The notes under the pieces: model-generated
Told to the model about the DNA's origin: nothing
What the model saw: only the letters and a program-made list of their open reading frames with translations
Databases searched by the model: none
Part shown: positions 15,798 through 24,009 of the stretch, piece after piece
Layout: every line of letters starts with the position of its first letter
How positions within the stretch are numbered: position 1 is the first letter of the stretch
Made by a program: the position numbers and the translations under genes
Assembly (NCBI GenBank): GCA_006739055.1
Contig: AP019702.1
Location: forward strand, 992,501-1,056,500
DNA: 64,000 nucleotides
DNA from: Allostella vacuolata
Lineage (GTDB): Bacteria; Pseudomonadota; Alphaproteobacteria; ATCC43930; Allostellaceae
Reading direction: 5' to 3'

Positions 15798-16781
15798 TCA
15801 GGGCACCAGTTCGTTGGTATAATAGGTGTTCGCGGGCTTGTTGCCCTTGATCTCGCCGACGTCGCGCAGGGTGGAGACCAGCGCCTCCCACTCCGCATCG
15901 GTCGAGCGGCCCCAGTTCGGGTCGGTCGGCGACTGGCTCAGCTTCTGCAGCCCGGTCATGTAGTCGATGCACTGGGCGAGGTTGCCCGCCACCTGGACCT
16001 TGGAGCGGATCAGGGTGCAGGCCCCCTCCGGGTCGGCGACGGCGTCGGCGAAGCCGCGCTTGGCGGCGGCGAGCACCCCCTTGATCGCCTGCGGCTTCTC
16101 CTTGAGGAAGGTCTCGTTGGTGGCGAAGCCGAAGCCGAGCAGCGGCACCCCGTAGGAGGCCAGCTCCAGCACCACCGGCTTGTGGCCGGCGCCGCGCACG
16201 ATCGCCTGGTAGGCATGGCTGTCGCCGCTGACCACGTCGACCTGGTTGGTCAGGAGCCCGGCCGTCTTCGAGCTGGCGTCGAGCGAGATGACGTTGAGCG
16301 CGTTGTCGGGGATCTTGTTGGAGCGCCGGAAGATCGACAGGCTGAGCCCGTCGGAGCCGCCCGGTGTGCTGCCGATGCGCAGGCCCTTCAGGGAATCCGG
16401 CCCGTCCAGCTTGACCCGTCCCTCGATGCCGACGAAGGAGGCGGAGGTGCGGTGCTGGTAGACCGCGACCACCTTCAGCGGCACGCCCTTGGCGATGGCG
16501 GCGGCCGCGTTGGTGATGTTGAGGTGCCCCATGTCGAACGAGCGCTGCCCGACCAGGATGGCGGTGGTGTTGGAGCCGCGGCCCTGCTCGATCTCCGCCT
16601 CGACGCCGGCATCCTTGAAGTAGCCGCGCTCCTGGGCCAGGAAGAACGAGGCATGGTAGGGCAGCCAGCCCCAGTCGAGCAGGATGCGCACCTTCTCGGT
16701 CTGGGCGGCGGCGGGGGCGGCGGTGGCGCCGAGGACGAGCGCCAGTGCCGCGGCGCGCGCCAGTATGGAGGTCGGTTTCAT
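15798..16781 (-). CDS. ABC transporter substrate-binding protein (NMT1/THI5-like)
   Basis: The 327-residue protein has a Sec signal peptide ending near AAPAAAQ. A type II periplasmic binding fold of the NMT1/SsuA/TauA group follows: VRILLDWGWLPYHASFFLAQ, GYFKDAGVEAEIEQG, then STPGGSDGLSLSI. It captures a small organic compound, such as a pyrimidine precursor, sulfonate or aromatic, and delivers it to the permease encoded directly upstream. It follows the permease gene by 38 bp in the operon. The substrate cannot be named. Confidence 0.88.
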   Translation of the reverse strand: MKPTSILARAAALALVLGATAAPAAAQTEKVRILLDWGWLPYHASFFLAQERGYFKDAGVEAEIEQGRGSNTTAILVGQRSFDMGHLNITNAAAAIAKGVPLKVVAVYQHRTSASFVGIEGRVKLDGPDSLKGLRIGSTPGGSDGLSLSIFRRSNKIPDNALNVISLDASSKTAGLLTNQVDVVSGDSHAYQAIVRGAGHKPVVLELASYGVPLLGFGFATNETFLKEKPQAIKGVLAAAKRGFADAVADPEGACTLIRSKVQVAGNLAQCIDYMTGLQKLSQSPTDPNWGRSTDAEWEALVSTLRDVGEIKGNKPANTYYTNELVP

Positions 16782-16819
16782 GGCTGCTGCTCCCTGTTCC
16801 TTGTGATTCGGACCGGTCC

Positions 16820-17683
16820 TCAGGATTCGGAACCGCTGCGCCCGCGCTGGCTTGCATGCCAGGGGATGGTGATGCGCTCGACGAACTCGGCCAGGTACCA
16901 GACGAGGATGCCAAGCACCGAGACCACCGTCACCGCGGCAAAGGCGACCGGCACCTCCAGACTGCCCACCGACTGGATCAGCATGTGGCCGAGGCCCTTG
17001 TTGGAGGCGACGAACTCGCCGATCACGGCACCGAGCGGCGCCAGCGTGATCGAGATCTTGATGCCGGAGATGATGCTCGGCATGGCGCTCGGGATGCGGA
17101 TCTTGCGCAGGATGTGCCAGGAGCTGCCGCCCATCGAGCGCGCCAGCAGCAGCAGGTCGGGATCGGCCGAGCGCAGGCCCGCCACCGTGTTCACCAGCAT
17201 CGGGAAGAAGGTGAAGACGACGACGAAGATGATGCTGCTCTTCAGCCCGAAGCCGATCCACACCAGCAGGAGCGGCGCCACCACCACCTTGGGGATGGCG
17301 TGGAACACCACCAGCCAGACATAGAGCACCCGCTCGACGGCGGGCGAGGCGGCGATCATGGCGCCGAGGCCGAGCGAGATCGCGAGCGCAATGACGAAGC
17401 CGACGGCGGCGGCGAAGGCGGTATAGACCAGCTGGTCGAGCAGCAGGCGCCACTTCTCGACCATCACCAGGGCGACCTCGGACGGCGCCGGCAGCAGGTA
17501 GGAGGGCAGTTCCAGCCCGTGCACCGCCAGCTCCCACAGGAGCAGCCCGCCGATGCCGCTCAGGGTCGGCAGGACCCAGCCCCAGCCGCGACCGGTCGCG
17601 GCCTGCCGGCCGATCGCCGCCTGCTCGCGCGGGCGCACCCGGTCGAGGCGGCGGCCCTGCTGCGCCTGATCCGACGCGCTCAT
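16820..17683 (-). CDS. ABC transporter permease (SsuC/TauC type)
   Basis: The 287-residue protein has six membrane helices and the BPD_transp_1 EAA loop, read here as DPDLLLLARSMGGSSWHILR followed by KIRIPSAMP, which docks on the ATPase. A soluble 40-residue N-terminal leader precedes helix 1. Its ATG overlaps the ATPase stop (ATGA at 17680-17683). Together with the ATPase and binding protein it makes a complete nitrate/sulfonate/taurine-type importer. Confidence 0.9.
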   Translation of the reverse strand: MSASDQAQQGRRLDRVRPREQAAIGRQAATGRGWGWVLPTLSGIGGLLLWELAVHGLELPSYLLPAPSEVALVMVEKWRLLLDQLVYTAFAAAVGFVIALAISLGLGAMIAASPAVERVLYVWLVVFHAIPKVVVAPLLLVWIGFGLKSSIIFVVVFTFFPMLVNTVAGLRSADPDLLLLARSMGGSSWHILRKIRIPSAMPSIISGIKISITLAPLGAVIGEFVASNKGLGHMLIQSVGSLEVPVAFAAVTVVSVLGILVWYLAEFVERITIPWHASQRGRSGSES

Positions 17684-18447
17684 GCCAGTACTCCCGAACG
17701 CTCGAACTGGACGCGGATGCGCCGCACGATGGCCGCGAACTCCGGCTCCTCGCGCAGGGCCAGCGTGCGGGGCCGCGGCAGGTCGACCGCGATGTCGTCG
17801 AGGATGACGCCCGGCCGGCCGGACATGACCAGCACCCGGTCGGACAGGAACACCGCCTCGGGGATGCTGTGGGTGATCAGCACGGCCGTGGTCTTCGCCG
17901 TCTGCTGCACCTGCTGCAGCAGGACGCCCATCTGGTCGCGGGTCATGGCGTCGAGCGCGCTGAATGGTTCGTCCAGCAGCAACAGCCACGGCTCGCAGAG
18001 GAGCGCCCGGGCGATCGCGACCCGCTGGCGCATGCCGCCCGACAGCTCCCAGGGCGAGCGGTCGGCGAAGTCGCCGACGCCGAGCTCGTCGAGCAGGGCG
18101 CGGGCGCGCGGCTCGACCGCGCGGCGCGGCAGGCCCTTCATCTCGGCCGCCAGCAGCACGTTGTCGAGGATGTTGCGCCAGTCGAGCAGCAGGTCGCGCT
18201 GGAAGACGACGCCGATGCCGTCCATGCGCTCGCCGACCGGCTGGCCGCGCACCAGCACCTGGCCGGCGCTCGGCCGGTCGAGCCCGCCCAGGATGCGCAG
18301 GAGCGTGCTCTTGCCGCAGCCGCTCGGCCCGACGATGGTCGTCGTCCGCCCGGCCTCGAACTCCATCGACACCGGCCCCAGCGCATGCACGGCGCGGCCG
18401 CCGCTGCGATAGGTCCGCTCGACGGACTGGACGACGATCTCGGACAT
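17680..18447 (-). CDS. ABC transporter ATP-binding protein (SsuB/TauB type)
   Basis: The 255-residue ATPase shows Walker A GPSGCGKST, a Q-loop near VVFQRDLLLDW, the signature LSGGMRQR, Walker B LLLLDEPFSALD and the switch His in LITHSIPEA. It energises the permease encoded immediately downstream. The ATG at 18447 is preferred over the longer open frame because family proteins begin near this MSEIVVQSVERTY. It follows the dipeptidase-like gene by 35 bp in the LacI-linked operon. Confidence 0.92.
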   Translation of the reverse strand: MSEIVVQSVERTYRSGGRAVHALGPVSMEFEAGRTTTIVGPSGCGKSTLLRILGGLDRPSAGQVLVRGQPVGERMDGIGVVFQRDLLLDWRNILDNVLLAAEMKGLPRRAVEPRARALLDELGVGDFADRSPWELSGGMRQRVAIARALLCEPWLLLLDEPFSALDAMTRDQMGVLLQQVQQTAKTTAVLITHSIPEAVFLSDRVLVMSGRPGVILDDIAVDLPRPRTLALREEPEFAAIVRRIRVQFERSGVLA

Positions 18448-18482
18448 GAAGCGGGGATCCTCTTCGGGCCGGGGGCGATGGA

Positions 18483-19451
18483 TCAACCGAGGAAGACGTC
18501 CTCGTAGACGCGCAGCCAGTTGCCGTGGGCGATCTTGGCGACCTCGTCCGGCTGGAAGCCGACCGTCTTCAGCCCCTGCTCGATCCGCGCGATGTCGGTC
18601 AGGGCCACGAACCAGTCGGGCGGCGGCGCCTTGCCGGGCCGCGAGGCGGGCGAGGCGCCCAGGTCGACGCCGCGCGTCCAGCGGCCCATGCGCATCCAGT
18701 CATAGTCGGGCTTGGTGAAGTTGTGGCTGCGGTCGGTGCCGATGCCGACATGGTCGATGCCGGCGATCTCCACCGTCTTCGCCACCATCTCGCACCATTT
18801 CTCGGCCGAGCTGCAATACTCGTCGCCGGTGATGTTGCGGTAGGTGGCGCAGCCGATCACGCCGCCATTGTCGCGGAGCGCCCGGATCACCTCGTCGCTC
18901 TTGTTGCGCTTGTGCGGGAAGAGGCGGTCGGGGTTGGCATGGGTGATGGCGACCGGCTTCTGCGAGAAGCGGATGGCGTCGAGCGTGGTGCGGTTGCCGA
19001 CATGGGACAGGTCGACCAGCATGCCGCAGCGGTTCATCTCCTGGATGACCTGGCGGCCGTAGCGGGCGAGGCCGGAATCCTCGTCCTCGTAGCAGCTGCC
19101 GCCCAGCGAGTTCTGGTTGTTGTAGGTGAGCTGGATGCAGCGCACGCCCAGCTCGGCGAACAGTTCGACCAGCCGGATGCGGCCCTGGAACAGCTCGGCG
19201 TTCTGGTAGCCCATCAGCAGGGCGGTGCGGCCCGAGGCGACGATGGCGCGGATGTCGGCCGCGGTGCGCGCGGTCGCCACCAGGTCGGCGTTGGCGGCGA
19301 TCAGGTCGCGCCAGCGGGCCAGCGAGTCCAGCGATTCGACCGCGTCTTCCCAGAAGCCGCAGGTGACGGTGACGCAGCCGACGTCGGCGGCGCGCAGGTC
19401 CGCGAACGTCTCCCGGGTGAAGTGACCGCACTGCAATCCATCGATCAGCAT
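18483..19451 (-). CDS. Membrane-dipeptidase (peptidase M19) family protein lacking the first metal motif
   Basis: The 322-residue protein matches the M19 barrel in several places: RCIQLTYNNQNSLGGSCYE, GMLVDLSHVG, PVAITHANP and HVGIGTDRSH. Classical renal-dipeptidase relatives begin with a DGHND motif whose His-x-Asp binds the first zinc. Here residues 4-9 read DGLQCG, so that pair is missing. It therefore belongs to the atypical branch, and hydrolysis of dipeptides should not be assumed. It is the first structural gene of the operon, downstream of a LacI-type operator and with a GGAGG ribosome-binding site. It presumably acts on the ABC importer's substrate. Confidence 0.8.
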   Translation of the reverse strand: MLIDGLQCGHFTRETFADLRAADVGCVTVTCGFWEDAVESLDSLARWRDLIAANADLVATARTAADIRAIVASGRTALLMGYQNAELFQGRIRLVELFAELGVRCIQLTYNNQNSLGGSCYEDEDSGLARYGRQVIQEMNRCGMLVDLSHVGNRTTLDAIRFSQKPVAITHANPDRLFPHKRNKSDEVIRALRDNGGVIGCATYRNITGDEYCSSAEKWCEMVAKTVEIAGIDHVGIGTDRSHNFTKPDYDWMRMGRWTRGVDLGASPASRPGKAPPPDWFVALTDIARIEQGLKTVGFQPDEVAKIAHGNWLRVYEDVFLG

Positions 19452-19476
19452 GCTTGCCAGAGCCTCCGCGCGGCCG

Positions 19477-19490
19477 TGTAATCGTTTACT
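19477..19490. promoter_or_regulatory. LacI-family operator upstream of the dipeptidase-ABC operon
   Basis: TGTAATCGTTTACT is a near-perfect palindrome around a central CG (GTAAWC/GWTTAC). This is the typical shape for LacI/GalR regulators. It sits 26-39 bp upstream of the first structural gene and 71 bp beyond the end of the lacI-type gene that probably encodes its ligand-responsive repressor. Confidence 0.65.
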
Positions 19491-19561
19491 CGTGACAGAC
19501 ATTTGACGGCGCGCATCCGGGGCTGTCAATGCCCCTTCGCGCGCGATCGGCCCCTTCGGAT

Positions 19562-20551
19562 TCAGGCCGAGCCGCGGCGGACCAGCGTGCGCGGAATGAC
19601 GGTGAGGAGCTTCGTCTCGTCTCCCGCCAGCATCCGCGCCATGTGGCCGGCGACCGTGGCGGGGTGGACGCTGAGCGTGGTGAGCGCGGGCCGGACATGG
19701 CCGCCCCAGTCGAGGTTGCCGAAGCCGATCACCGCGATGTCGTCGGGCACCGCCCGCCCGCGGTCGCGGATCGCGGCGAGCGCGCCCAGCGCCAGCTCGT
19801 CGCTGCCGCACTGGATGGCGCGGAAGTCGAGGCCGGCGTCCAGCGCCCGGCTGGTCGCCTCGTAGCCGGCGGCGAAGCGGTAGGCGACGTCCCACACCAG
19901 TTCCCGCCGCAACGCCTGCCCGGCGCCCGTTACCGCGGCGGCGTAGCCGCGATAGCGGTCGGTGCCGACGGCCGACCCGGTCAGGCGGCCGAGATAGGCG
20001 ACCGGCGACCGGCCGCCTTCCAGCAGGTAGGCGACGGCGCGCCGCGCGGCCGCGCGCTCCTCGTAGACGATCGAGGGGATGCCGTCCTTGTGCAGCCGCT
20101 GGCCGATCGAGACCACGCTCATCCCGCCCGCCTGCAGGCCGCGCAGCAGCGGGCCGATGGTGGCCATCGGGATGATGTCGGTGGTGGCCAGCGCCACCCC
20201 GCGCAGGCCCATCGCCGGGGCCGCCTCCAGCATGGTGCGCAGCCGCTCGGCGCTGTGGTCGAGGTTGTAGAGCATCAGGTCGAGGCCGATCTCGCCGAGT
20301 GCGGTCTGCACATGCTTGGTCAGGGCGGAATAGACGTTCTGCTCGATGTCGCCGACCAGCAGGCCGACGGCATTGCCGCGCCCGCGGCGCAGCCCCTGGG
20401 CCATGCGGTTGGGCTGGAAATCCAGTTCGCGCACGGCATCCAGCACCCGCCGGCGCGCCTCCTCGCCGACATTGCCCTTGCCGCTCAGCACCCGGGATAC
20501 GGTGGCCGACGACACGCCCGCTCGGCGCGCCACGTCCAGTACGGTCGTCAT
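19562..20551 (-). CDS. LacI-family transcriptional regulator
   Basis: The 329-residue regulator has the N-terminal LacI HTH and hinge: TVLDVARRAGVSSATVSRVL, then NVGEEARRRVLDAVRELDF and QPNRMAQGLR. A periplasmic-binding-like effector domain follows (VGLLVGDIEQNVYSAL, then IPDDIAVIGFGNLDW-type strands). It most likely represses the downstream dipeptidase/ABC operon through the palindrome at 19477-19490 and is released by the imported compound or a product. It is divergent from the TRAP operon, whose promoter it might also control, although no second operator copy was found. Confidence 0.9.
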   Translation of the reverse strand: MTTVLDVARRAGVSSATVSRVLSGKGNVGEEARRRVLDAVRELDFQPNRMAQGLRRGRGNAVGLLVGDIEQNVYSALTKHVQTALGEIGLDLMLYNLDHSAERLRTMLEAAPAMGLRGVALATTDIIPMATIGPLLRGLQAGGMSVVSIGQRLHKDGIPSIVYEERAAARRAVAYLLEGGRSPVAYLGRLTGSAVGTDRYRGYAAAVTGAGQALRRELVWDVAYRFAAGYEATSRALDAGLDFRAIQCGSDELALGALAAIRDRGRAVPDDIAVIGFGNLDWGGHVRPALTTLSVHPATVAGHMARMLAGDETKLLTVIPRTLVRRGSA

Positions 20552-20737
20552 GAGACTCGCTTGTCGCTGGTCCGCTCGAAGCGGTCGTTCTAGCGCAGTC
20601 GCCGGCCAGTGCACGACCGACGACAGCCGTTGCCCGACGCGCGGTCGGGGCGATACAGTCGCGGGACAGTGGCGAGCACGAGACGGGCTGCGGCTTTCGC
20701 CGACGGCGCGCGATCCCCACGCGGAGGAGACCGGGCC

Positions 20738-21490
20738 ATGGGCGACACGCTGGCGTGGCGGGCGAAGTTCGGCGTCGTGACACCATCGACCAACACGGTG
20801 GTGCAGCCGGAATACGACGACCTGCGCCCGGCCGGCGTCACCAACCATATCGGCCGCATGCACATCACCGACCAGGCGGTCGACAGCGACGCCGACTTCG
20901 AGCGCATGATGGCCGGCATCGACCAGGCGCTGGAGGACGCGATCGAGCGGGTGATGACCTGCCGGCCGGATCACCTGATCCTCGGCATCTCGGCCGAGAG
21001 CATCTGGGGCGGCGGCCTGGCGGCCAGCCGCGCGGTGGCCGAGCGCGTGCGCAGCCGCTTCGGCGACATCGGCCTGACCCAGGCCGCCCAGGCCCTGCCC
21101 GCGGCCCTGGAGGCGCTCGGCGTGCGCCGGCGGATCTCGCTGATCACCCCCTACTTCCCGGTCGCCGACCCGCACATCCGCGGCTTCGTGCAAGAGCTCG
21201 GCCTGGAGCCGGTGCGGCTCTGCCACCTCTCCTGCCGCAGCCCGGTGCTGATCGCCCACACCACCGAGGACCAGCTGCGCGCCGCCCTGCGCGAGGTCGA
21301 CGGGCCGGAGGTGGAGGCGATCGTGCAGTTCGGCGCCAACCTGCCGATGGCGCGCCTGGCGGCCGAGGCGGAACGCTGGCTCGGCAAGCCGGTGATCGCC
21401 GTCAACGTCGCCACCTACTGGCACGCGCTGCGCAGTTTCGGCATCGCGGACCGCAAACCCGGCTTCGGCCGCCTGATGGGGGAATGCTGA
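20738..21490 (+). CDS. Asp/Glu racemase superfamily protein (maleate isomerase/AMDase-like) without canonical cysteines
   Basis: The 250-residue protein resembles maleate cis-trans isomerases and arylmalonate decarboxylases: FGVVTPSTNTVVQPEYD at the start, LITPYFPVADPHIRGFVQE in the middle and VIAVNVATYWHALR at the end. The two usual catalytic Cys positions appear to be GIS (in ILGISAESIWGG) and GAN (in QFGANLPMA). Standard racemase or isomerase chemistry is therefore doubtful. A GGAGGA site ends ten bases before the ATG. A TTGCCC / GATACA pair 16 bp apart (20630-20657) could be the operon promoter. It heads the TRAP operon. Confidence 0.82.
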   Translation: MGDTLAWRAKFGVVTPSTNTVVQPEYDDLRPAGVTNHIGRMHITDQAVDSDADFERMMAGIDQALEDAIERVMTCRPDHLILGISAESIWGGGLAASRAVAERVRSRFGDIGLTQAAQALPAALEALGVRRRISLITPYFPVADPHIRGFVQELGLEPVRLCHLSCRSPVLIAHTTEDQLRAALREVDGPEVEAIVQFGANLPMARLAAEAERWLGKPVIAVNVATYWHALRSFGIADRKPGFGRLMGEC

Positions 21491-21494
21491 TCGG

Positions 21495-22370
21495 ATGGAA
21501 ACCACCGGCGAAGCCCCGGCCTGCCCCGGCCCGGACCCGAACCCGCGGCCGCCGGCCGAGCGGCTGCCGCCCGGGTCGGTCGACTGCCACAGCCACGTCT
21601 TCGGCCCGGTCGACCGCTACCCCTATGCGGCCAACCGCGGCTACACCCCGCCCGACGCCTCGCTCGCGGACTATCGCCGGATGCTGTCGACCATGGGGTT
21701 CGACCGGGCGGTGATCGTCCAGCCGAGCGTGCTCGGCACCGACAACCGCGCGACCATGGATGCGGTGGCGGAGATGGGCGGCGCCTTCCGCGCGGTGGTC
21801 GTGGTCGATCCCGACATCTCCGACGCCGAGCTGCGCCGGCTGGACGAGGGCGGGGCCCGCGGCGTGCGCTTCAACCTCAACAATCCGGGCGGCCTGCCGC
21901 TGGAGGCGGTGGAGGCGGTGGCGCGGCGCATCGCGCCGCTCGGCTGGCACCTGCAGTTCTTCGCCGACCTCAACCTGCGGCCGGAGCTGGTGGAGGTGAT
22001 GCGCCGCCAGCCGGTGCCGGTGGTGGTCGACCATATGGGCCACCTGCGGCCGGAACGCGGCCTGGCCGACCCCGGTGCCCGCGCGCTGCTCGACCTCCTG
22101 GCGGAGGGCCGGGCCTGGGTGAAGGTCTCGGGCGCCTACCGCTGCTCGTCCGAGGCCATCCCCTATCGCGACACCATGGCGATCGCCCGGGCGCTGATCG
22201 ACGCCGCACCCGACCGGGTCGTCTTCGGCACCGACTGGCCGCACCCGGACTATCGCCGCCCGATGCCCAACGACGGCGACCTGGTCGACCTCTTCAACGA
22301 ATGGGTCCCGGACCCGGACCTGCGCCGGCGGATTCTCGTCGACAACCCCGAGAGGCTCTATCGCTTCTGA
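21495..22370 (+). CDS. Amidohydrolase, LigI-like (2-pyrone-4,6-dicarboxylate lactonase family)
   Basis: The 291-residue barrel carries His32-x-His34 (VDCHSHVFG), the strand GVRFNLNNPGG, VVVDHMGH and the terminal Asp in VFGTDWPHP. These features place it with LigI-type lactonases and related amidohydrolases that open lactones of aromatic or sugar-acid metabolism. The exact substrate is unknown. It begins four bases after the racemase-like gene and precedes the TRAP binding protein, so it probably processes the imported carboxylate or lactone. Confidence 0.87.
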   Translation: METTGEAPACPGPDPNPRPPAERLPPGSVDCHSHVFGPVDRYPYAANRGYTPPDASLADYRRMLSTMGFDRAVIVQPSVLGTDNRATMDAVAEMGGAFRAVVVVDPDISDAELRRLDEGGARGVRFNLNNPGGLPLEAVEAVARRIAPLGWHLQFFADLNLRPELVEVMRRQPVPVVVDHMGHLRPERGLADPGARALLDLLAEGRAWVKVSGAYRCSSEAIPYRDTMAIARALIDAAPDRVVFGTDWPHPDYRRPMPNDGDLVDLFNEWVPDPDLRRRILVDNPERLYRF

Positions 22371-22409
22371 GCGCGGACCAACCAACGACAACAGCACGGG
22401 AGGATCGTC

Positions 22410-23408
22410 ATGCACATTCGGACCCTGTTCGCCGGCGCGCTTGCCATTGCGGCCGCCGCCGGCCTGGCCGGCCCCGCCGCGGCCCAGGACAAGGCGGCGA
22501 CGCTGCGGATCGGCTGGACCAGCACGGATTCGCCCCAGGACCCGTACGGAATCGGCGCCAAGCTCTTCAAGCAGAAGGTCGAGGCGGCGGTCCCGGGCAA
22601 GATCCAGGTCAGCCTGTTCCCGAACCGCCAGATCGGCGACGAGAAGGAGCTGCTGGAAGGCATGCGCTTCGGCACCGTCGACATGGGGGTCATCACCAAT
22701 GCCGTGGTCGCCAACCTGGAGACGGGCTTCCAGGTGAACGACCTGCCCTTCCTCTACGCGAGCGAGGCCCAGGCGCACGGGGTGCTGGACGGCCCGATCG
22801 GCCAGGAGCTGAAGGAGCGCCTGGCGAAGAAGGGGGTGGTCGCACTGGGCTTCATGGAAGGCGGCTTCCGCAGCATGCTGAACAACGTCCGCCCGGTCTC
22901 CAGGCCGGAGGATGTGAAGGGCGTGAAGTACCGGGTGATGCAGAACCCGGTCTTCATCGACATGTTCTCCTCGCTGGGCGGCAACGCCGTGCCGATGGCC
23001 TGGGGCGAGGTCTTCACCGCCGTCCAGCAGGGTGCCATCGACGGGCTGGAGCTGCCGGTCGCGGTCATCGACGCCGCCAAGTACTACGAGATCACCAAGT
23101 ACCTTTCGCTGACCAACCACACCTATTCGATGATCGCGCTGCTGATCTCGCAGCGCAGCCTCAACAAGCTGCCGAAGGACGTGCAGGCGGCGGTGCTGAA
23201 GGCCGGCGCGGAGGCGACCATCGAGCAGCGCCGGATCGCCGGCGAGCAGGCCCAGAAGATCATTGCCGACCTCGGTACCAAGGGCATGAAGGTCAACAGG
23301 ATCGCCGACCCGGCGCAGTTCCGCGGCAGCGTCAAGGCGGTCTACGAGAAGTTCCGCCCGAGCATCGGCTCGGCCCTGCTCGACAAGACGCTGGCGGCGG
23401 TCCAGTGA
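22410..23408 (+). CDS. TRAP transporter solute-binding protein (DctP family)
   Basis: The 332-residue protein has a signal peptide ending near AAAQDK. The DctP fold is clear: GIGAKLFKQKVEAAVPGKIQ, LFPNRQIGDEKELLEGMRFG, and KGVKYRVMQNPVF, which holds the Arg that normally pairs with a carboxylate on the ligand. It binds a small organic acid in the periplasm for the DctQM permease encoded downstream. A GGGAGGA ribosome-binding site precedes the ATG. A strong hairpin after the stop probably sets its expression above that of the permease. Confidence 0.92.
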   Translation: MHIRTLFAGALAIAAAAGLAGPAAAQDKAATLRIGWTSTDSPQDPYGIGAKLFKQKVEAAVPGKIQVSLFPNRQIGDEKELLEGMRFGTVDMGVITNAVVANLETGFQVNDLPFLYASEAQAHGVLDGPIGQELKERLAKKGVVALGFMEGGFRSMLNNVRPVSRPEDVKGVKYRVMQNPVFIDMFSSLGGNAVPMAWGEVFTAVQQGAIDGLELPVAVIDAAKYYEITKYLSLTNHTYSMIALLISQRSLNKLPKDVQAAVLKAGAEATIEQRRIAGEQAQKIIADLGTKGMKVNRIADPAQFRGSVKAVYEKFRPSIGSALLDKTLAAVQ

Positions 23409-23414
23409 CCGGCC

Positions 23415-23446
23415 GGGCACGGGGCCCCGGGCCGGGCCCCGTGCCC
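23415..23446 (+). other. Perfect 13 bp hairpin between dctP and dctQ
   Basis: Arms GGGCACGGGGCCC (23415-23427) and its exact complement (23434-23446) flank a six-base loop. No T-run follows, so it is not a standard terminator. It is better placed as an mRNA-stabilising or partial-attenuation hairpin that protects the binding-protein message. Confidence 0.75.
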
Positions 23447-23481
23447 GCAGGTCTGCCCGGTAGCATGCCCGGGAGCATGCC

Positions 23482-24009
23482 GTGACCGCGATCGTCGGGC
23501 TGGTCGAGGCGCTGAGCCGGATCGCCGGCCGCGCCACGGTCCTGGCGGTGATCGCCATGACCGTGGTCATGACGGTCTGCCTGGTGCTGCAGGTGGTCTT
23601 CCGCTACGCGCTCGGCCAGGCGCTGAGCTGGTCGGAGGAGCTGGCGCTGCTGACCTTCACCTGGACGGTGCTGCTGTCCGGCAGCCTCGGCGTGCGCGAG
23701 GGGTTCCACGTCGCGCTCACCCTGCTGCCGGACCGGCTGGGCCCGGCCGGCAAGCGCTGGCAGGAACGCCTGATCCTGCTCATGGTCACGGTCTTCGGGG
23801 CCTATCTCGCGCGCTCCGGCTGGGACTTCTACGACGGCACCACCGGCCAGCTCTCGGCCGCCGTCGGCTACCCGATCGAGCTGCTGCACTCCGCCGCCAT
23901 GGTCTCGGGCGGGCTGATCGTGCTGCACGGCCTGGCGCGGCTCGGCGGCAGCTTCACCTCTCCGGCGCGCGAGGAAGCCGGTCCAGCACGCGAGGAAGCC
24001 GGGGCATGA
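23482..24009 (+). CDS. TRAP transporter small permease (DctQ family)
   Basis: The 175-residue protein has four membrane helices and the DctQ landmarks VFRYALGQALSWSEELALL and SLGVREGFHVAL. The C-terminal cytosolic tail holds a duplicated PAREEAG heptapeptide (23968-24003 at DNA level), which looks like a recent in-frame duplication. The GTG at 23482 follows a GGGAG sequence; no ATG nearby fits better. Its end overlaps the large permease gene (ATGA). Confidence 0.88.
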   Translation: MTAIVGLVEALSRIAGRATVLAVIAMTVVMTVCLVLQVVFRYALGQALSWSEELALLTFTWTVLLSGSLGVREGFHVALTLLPDRLGPAGKRWQERLILLMVTVFGAYLARSGWDFYDGTTGQLSAAVGYPIELLHSAAMVSGGLIVLHGLARLGGSFTSPAREEAGPAREEAGA

